The notes under the pieces are model-generated. The model was not told the origin of the DNA. It did not search any database and saw only the letters and a program-made list of their open reading frames with translations. A DNA stretch of 56,331 bases from a virus, in the IMG/VR virus record IMGVR_UViG_3300030451_001708, positions 1 through 56,331 of that record. One strand, 5' to 3'. The position numbers were made by a program, and so were the translations under genes. Shown here in pieces: positions 55,184 through 56,331 of the stretch (positions are counted from its first letter, which is position 1; each line of letters opens with the position of its first letter).

Positions 55184-55834
55184 TCACACTATTGTTATAT
55201 TTCCAACCATAGCAGAATGATTGGTGCATTGATAGACTAAGGATGTATCACTAGGTTCATGAGGAACGATAAACTGTGTCAACCCTGTTGTTGAGTTATA
55301 GTTTTCTGTAACACCTGTCGTAAAAGCAGATCCACCATCAGATGTTCTTATCTGCAAGGGATGACTACTTACATTTGCAGTGTTATCTATGAGGTATGTA
55401 TGACCTTTGTAAAAAGTAAAGTTTGGATTGTTACCCGCAGTAGCCCCAGGGCCAGTAAAAGTGTAGGCAGAAGAACCACTTGTCCCTGCTACATAGGTTG
55501 TTACAGGCCCAGATACTTCGTCATTTAATCGAATCCAGTTTCCGCCGTGAGCAAAATATAGTCCACCAGTTGCATGGACATGCGCCACAGCGCCATGATA
55601 TGTAGAAGCACTTGGTAAATCACTTAAAGCTGCGTAATAAAAAACAATTTTATTCGCACCAGAGCTTACATCAAATAAGCCGTTTGAATCTATTATATCA
55701 GTAAGTGTTGTCCCATTTCCAAGGGCAGCATATACTTCGTTAAAGTTATCGTTGATCTTATCTGCACCCGCTCGAAGAGTATCACCTGTTCCGTCATTTG
55801 CAGATGATCCTATACCTACTGTTTGTTTTGCCAT
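55184..55834 (-). CDS. Virion protein with cupredoxin-like C-terminal domain
   Basis: 216 residues. N-terminal GIGSSANDGTGDTLRAGADK INDNFNEVYAALG is a typical virion attachment domain. From about residue 120 the sequence (NPNFTFYKGHTYLIDN, SSHPLQIRTS, IVPHEPSDTSLVYQCTNHSA MVG) has the layout of a cupredoxin, with His in SHPLQ and Cys-x-x-His-x-x-Met near the end, the type-1 copper ligand set. The fold is likely; copper binding is not proven. Confidence 0.65.
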   Translation of the reverse strand: MAKQTVGIGSSANDGTGDTLRAGADKINDNFNEVYAALGNGTTLTDIIDSNGLFDVSSGANKIVFYYAALSDLPSASTYHGAVAHVHATGGLYFAHGGNWIRLNDEVSGPVTTYVAGTSGSSAYTFTGPGATAGNNPNFTFYKGHTYLIDNTANVSSHPLQIRTSDGGSAFTTGVTENYNSTTGLTQFIVPHEPSDTSLVYQCTNHSAMVGNITIV

Positions 55835-55837
55835 GTC

Positions 55838-56296
55838 CTATCCTTCATCAAAAGTTTGTGCAGTAGAGTCTAATGTTTCATTAGTGCTATCAAAAGTTCC
55901 CGCATCATCTATGACTGTAACGCTACCAACAGCAGCTGAACCTGCCACTCCTGTTAGAGAGACTTGATTATCAATTTCATTTACCACAACTGTGCCAACA
56001 GCACCTACTGCCACCAAATTATTTGGAGGAGTAACTCCTTCTATTTCTTTAAACCCAACAGGATTATATCCAGTTTGAATTGCTCTTTCAGAATCTAAGT
56101 TCTGCTCTGGTCTAGGATTTCTTAAAGCTTGAGGATCTGGAAAAGCTTTTGGCGGAAATAACTGTGGATGTTTTGGTTCAAACTCATCTGGACCAACTAA
56201 CGAACCAGTCCATTCAAGACGCATTTCTCGTAAACGATAACGTCGTCCTGATCTATCTGATATACCATAAGCTTTTTTTCCAGAAGCAAACGCCAT
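55838..56296 (-). CDS. Virion protein with short ATG-x-VG-type repeat tail
   Basis: 152 residues. The N-terminal half (SGKKAYGISDRSGRRYRLRE MRLEWTGSLVGPDEFEPKHPQL) is a module I recall in marine phage virion genes. The C-terminal half has two degenerate units of the repeat (VAVGAVGTVVV and VAGSAAVGSVTV) found in the genes at 46028 and 50142. ATG overlaps the stop of a gene cut by the right edge. Confidence 0.6.
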   Translation of the reverse strand: MAFASGKKAYGISDRSGRRYRLREMRLEWTGSLVGPDEFEPKHPQLFPPKAFPDPQALRNPRPEQNLDSERAIQTGYNPVGFKEIEGVTPPNNLVAVGAVGTVVVNEIDNQVSLTGVAGSAAVGSVTVIDDAGTFDSTNETLDSTAQTFDEG

Positions 56297-56331
56297 TAAA
56301 CTCTCAAGTATTGAATATTAGGTTGTAACTT
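56296..56331 (-). CDS. C-terminal end of a gene cut by the right edge
   Basis: The last 11 codons read KLQPNIQYLRV and then TAA, which overlaps the next ATG as TAATG, the junction style used across this genome. If the molecule is circular this may be the end of the adaptor gene starting at 541. However, the reading frames of the two ends differ by one base when they are joined directly, so exact closure is not shown. Confidence 0.45.
   Translation of the reverse strand, partial: KLQPNIQYLRV

Overview
This window looks like a nearly complete genome of an uncultured tailed marine bacteriophage, probably with a short-tailed (podovirus-like) virion. The evidence is a P22-like portal, a large terminase, a capsid/scaffold pair, head-tail adaptors, a tail nozzle protein, several very large internal virion proteins, fibres, no visible tape measure or sheath, and many small families that I recall from uncultured marine phage collections. 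The host cannot be read from the sequence. The 3-TM holin of the gene-transfer-agent type and the general gene set fit an alphaproteobacterial host (inference). No integrase, transposase, tRNA, CRISPR array or RNA polymerase gene was seen.

Layout. Bases 1-17647 are a leftward late module: an ejection-type protein, a GNAT enzyme, large terminase, portal, a tightly overlapping lysis cassette (3-TM holin, membrane/coiled-coil protein, GH19 endolysin), a GroES-like co-chaperonin, scaffold, decoration protein, major capsid protein followed by a UUCG-loop terminator, then a cluster of small basic proteins and a head-tail adaptor cut by the left edge. Bases 37038-56331 are also leftward: adaptor-like and tail proteins, a fibre with YadA-like head repeats and an S74 chaperone, a repeat protein, a glycine-rich fibre, a fibre chaperone, the nozzle protein and four internal virion proteins. 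If the molecule is circular or circularly permuted, the two late blocks form one long leftward unit interrupted only by the window edges.

Bases 18406-37057 are the mostly rightward early/replication region. It holds small unknown genes, a GC-rich island with a cysteine-rich conserved protein, a leftward pair (small terminase plus VRR-NUC-type nuclease), and a likely control region with seven TTTACA/TGTAAA motifs. After that come a DUF1281-like protein, a half DnaJ zinc module, a C5-cytosine methyltransferase with a second long ORF nested out of frame, several small DNA-binding regulators, a leftward SNF2-type helicase, an SSB-like protein, an AEP-type primase, a UvrD-type helicase and a family A DNA polymerase with Leu at the E. 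coli 762 position.

The most notable observations are: the methyltransferase with its dual-coding overlap; a 22-residue ATG-x-VG-x-V repeat shared by three virion proteins and inserted into the tail nozzle; SSB-type DIPF tails on both the SSB-like protein and the primase; and two gene-free structured regions. All names rest on motif recognition by eye; no database search was possible.
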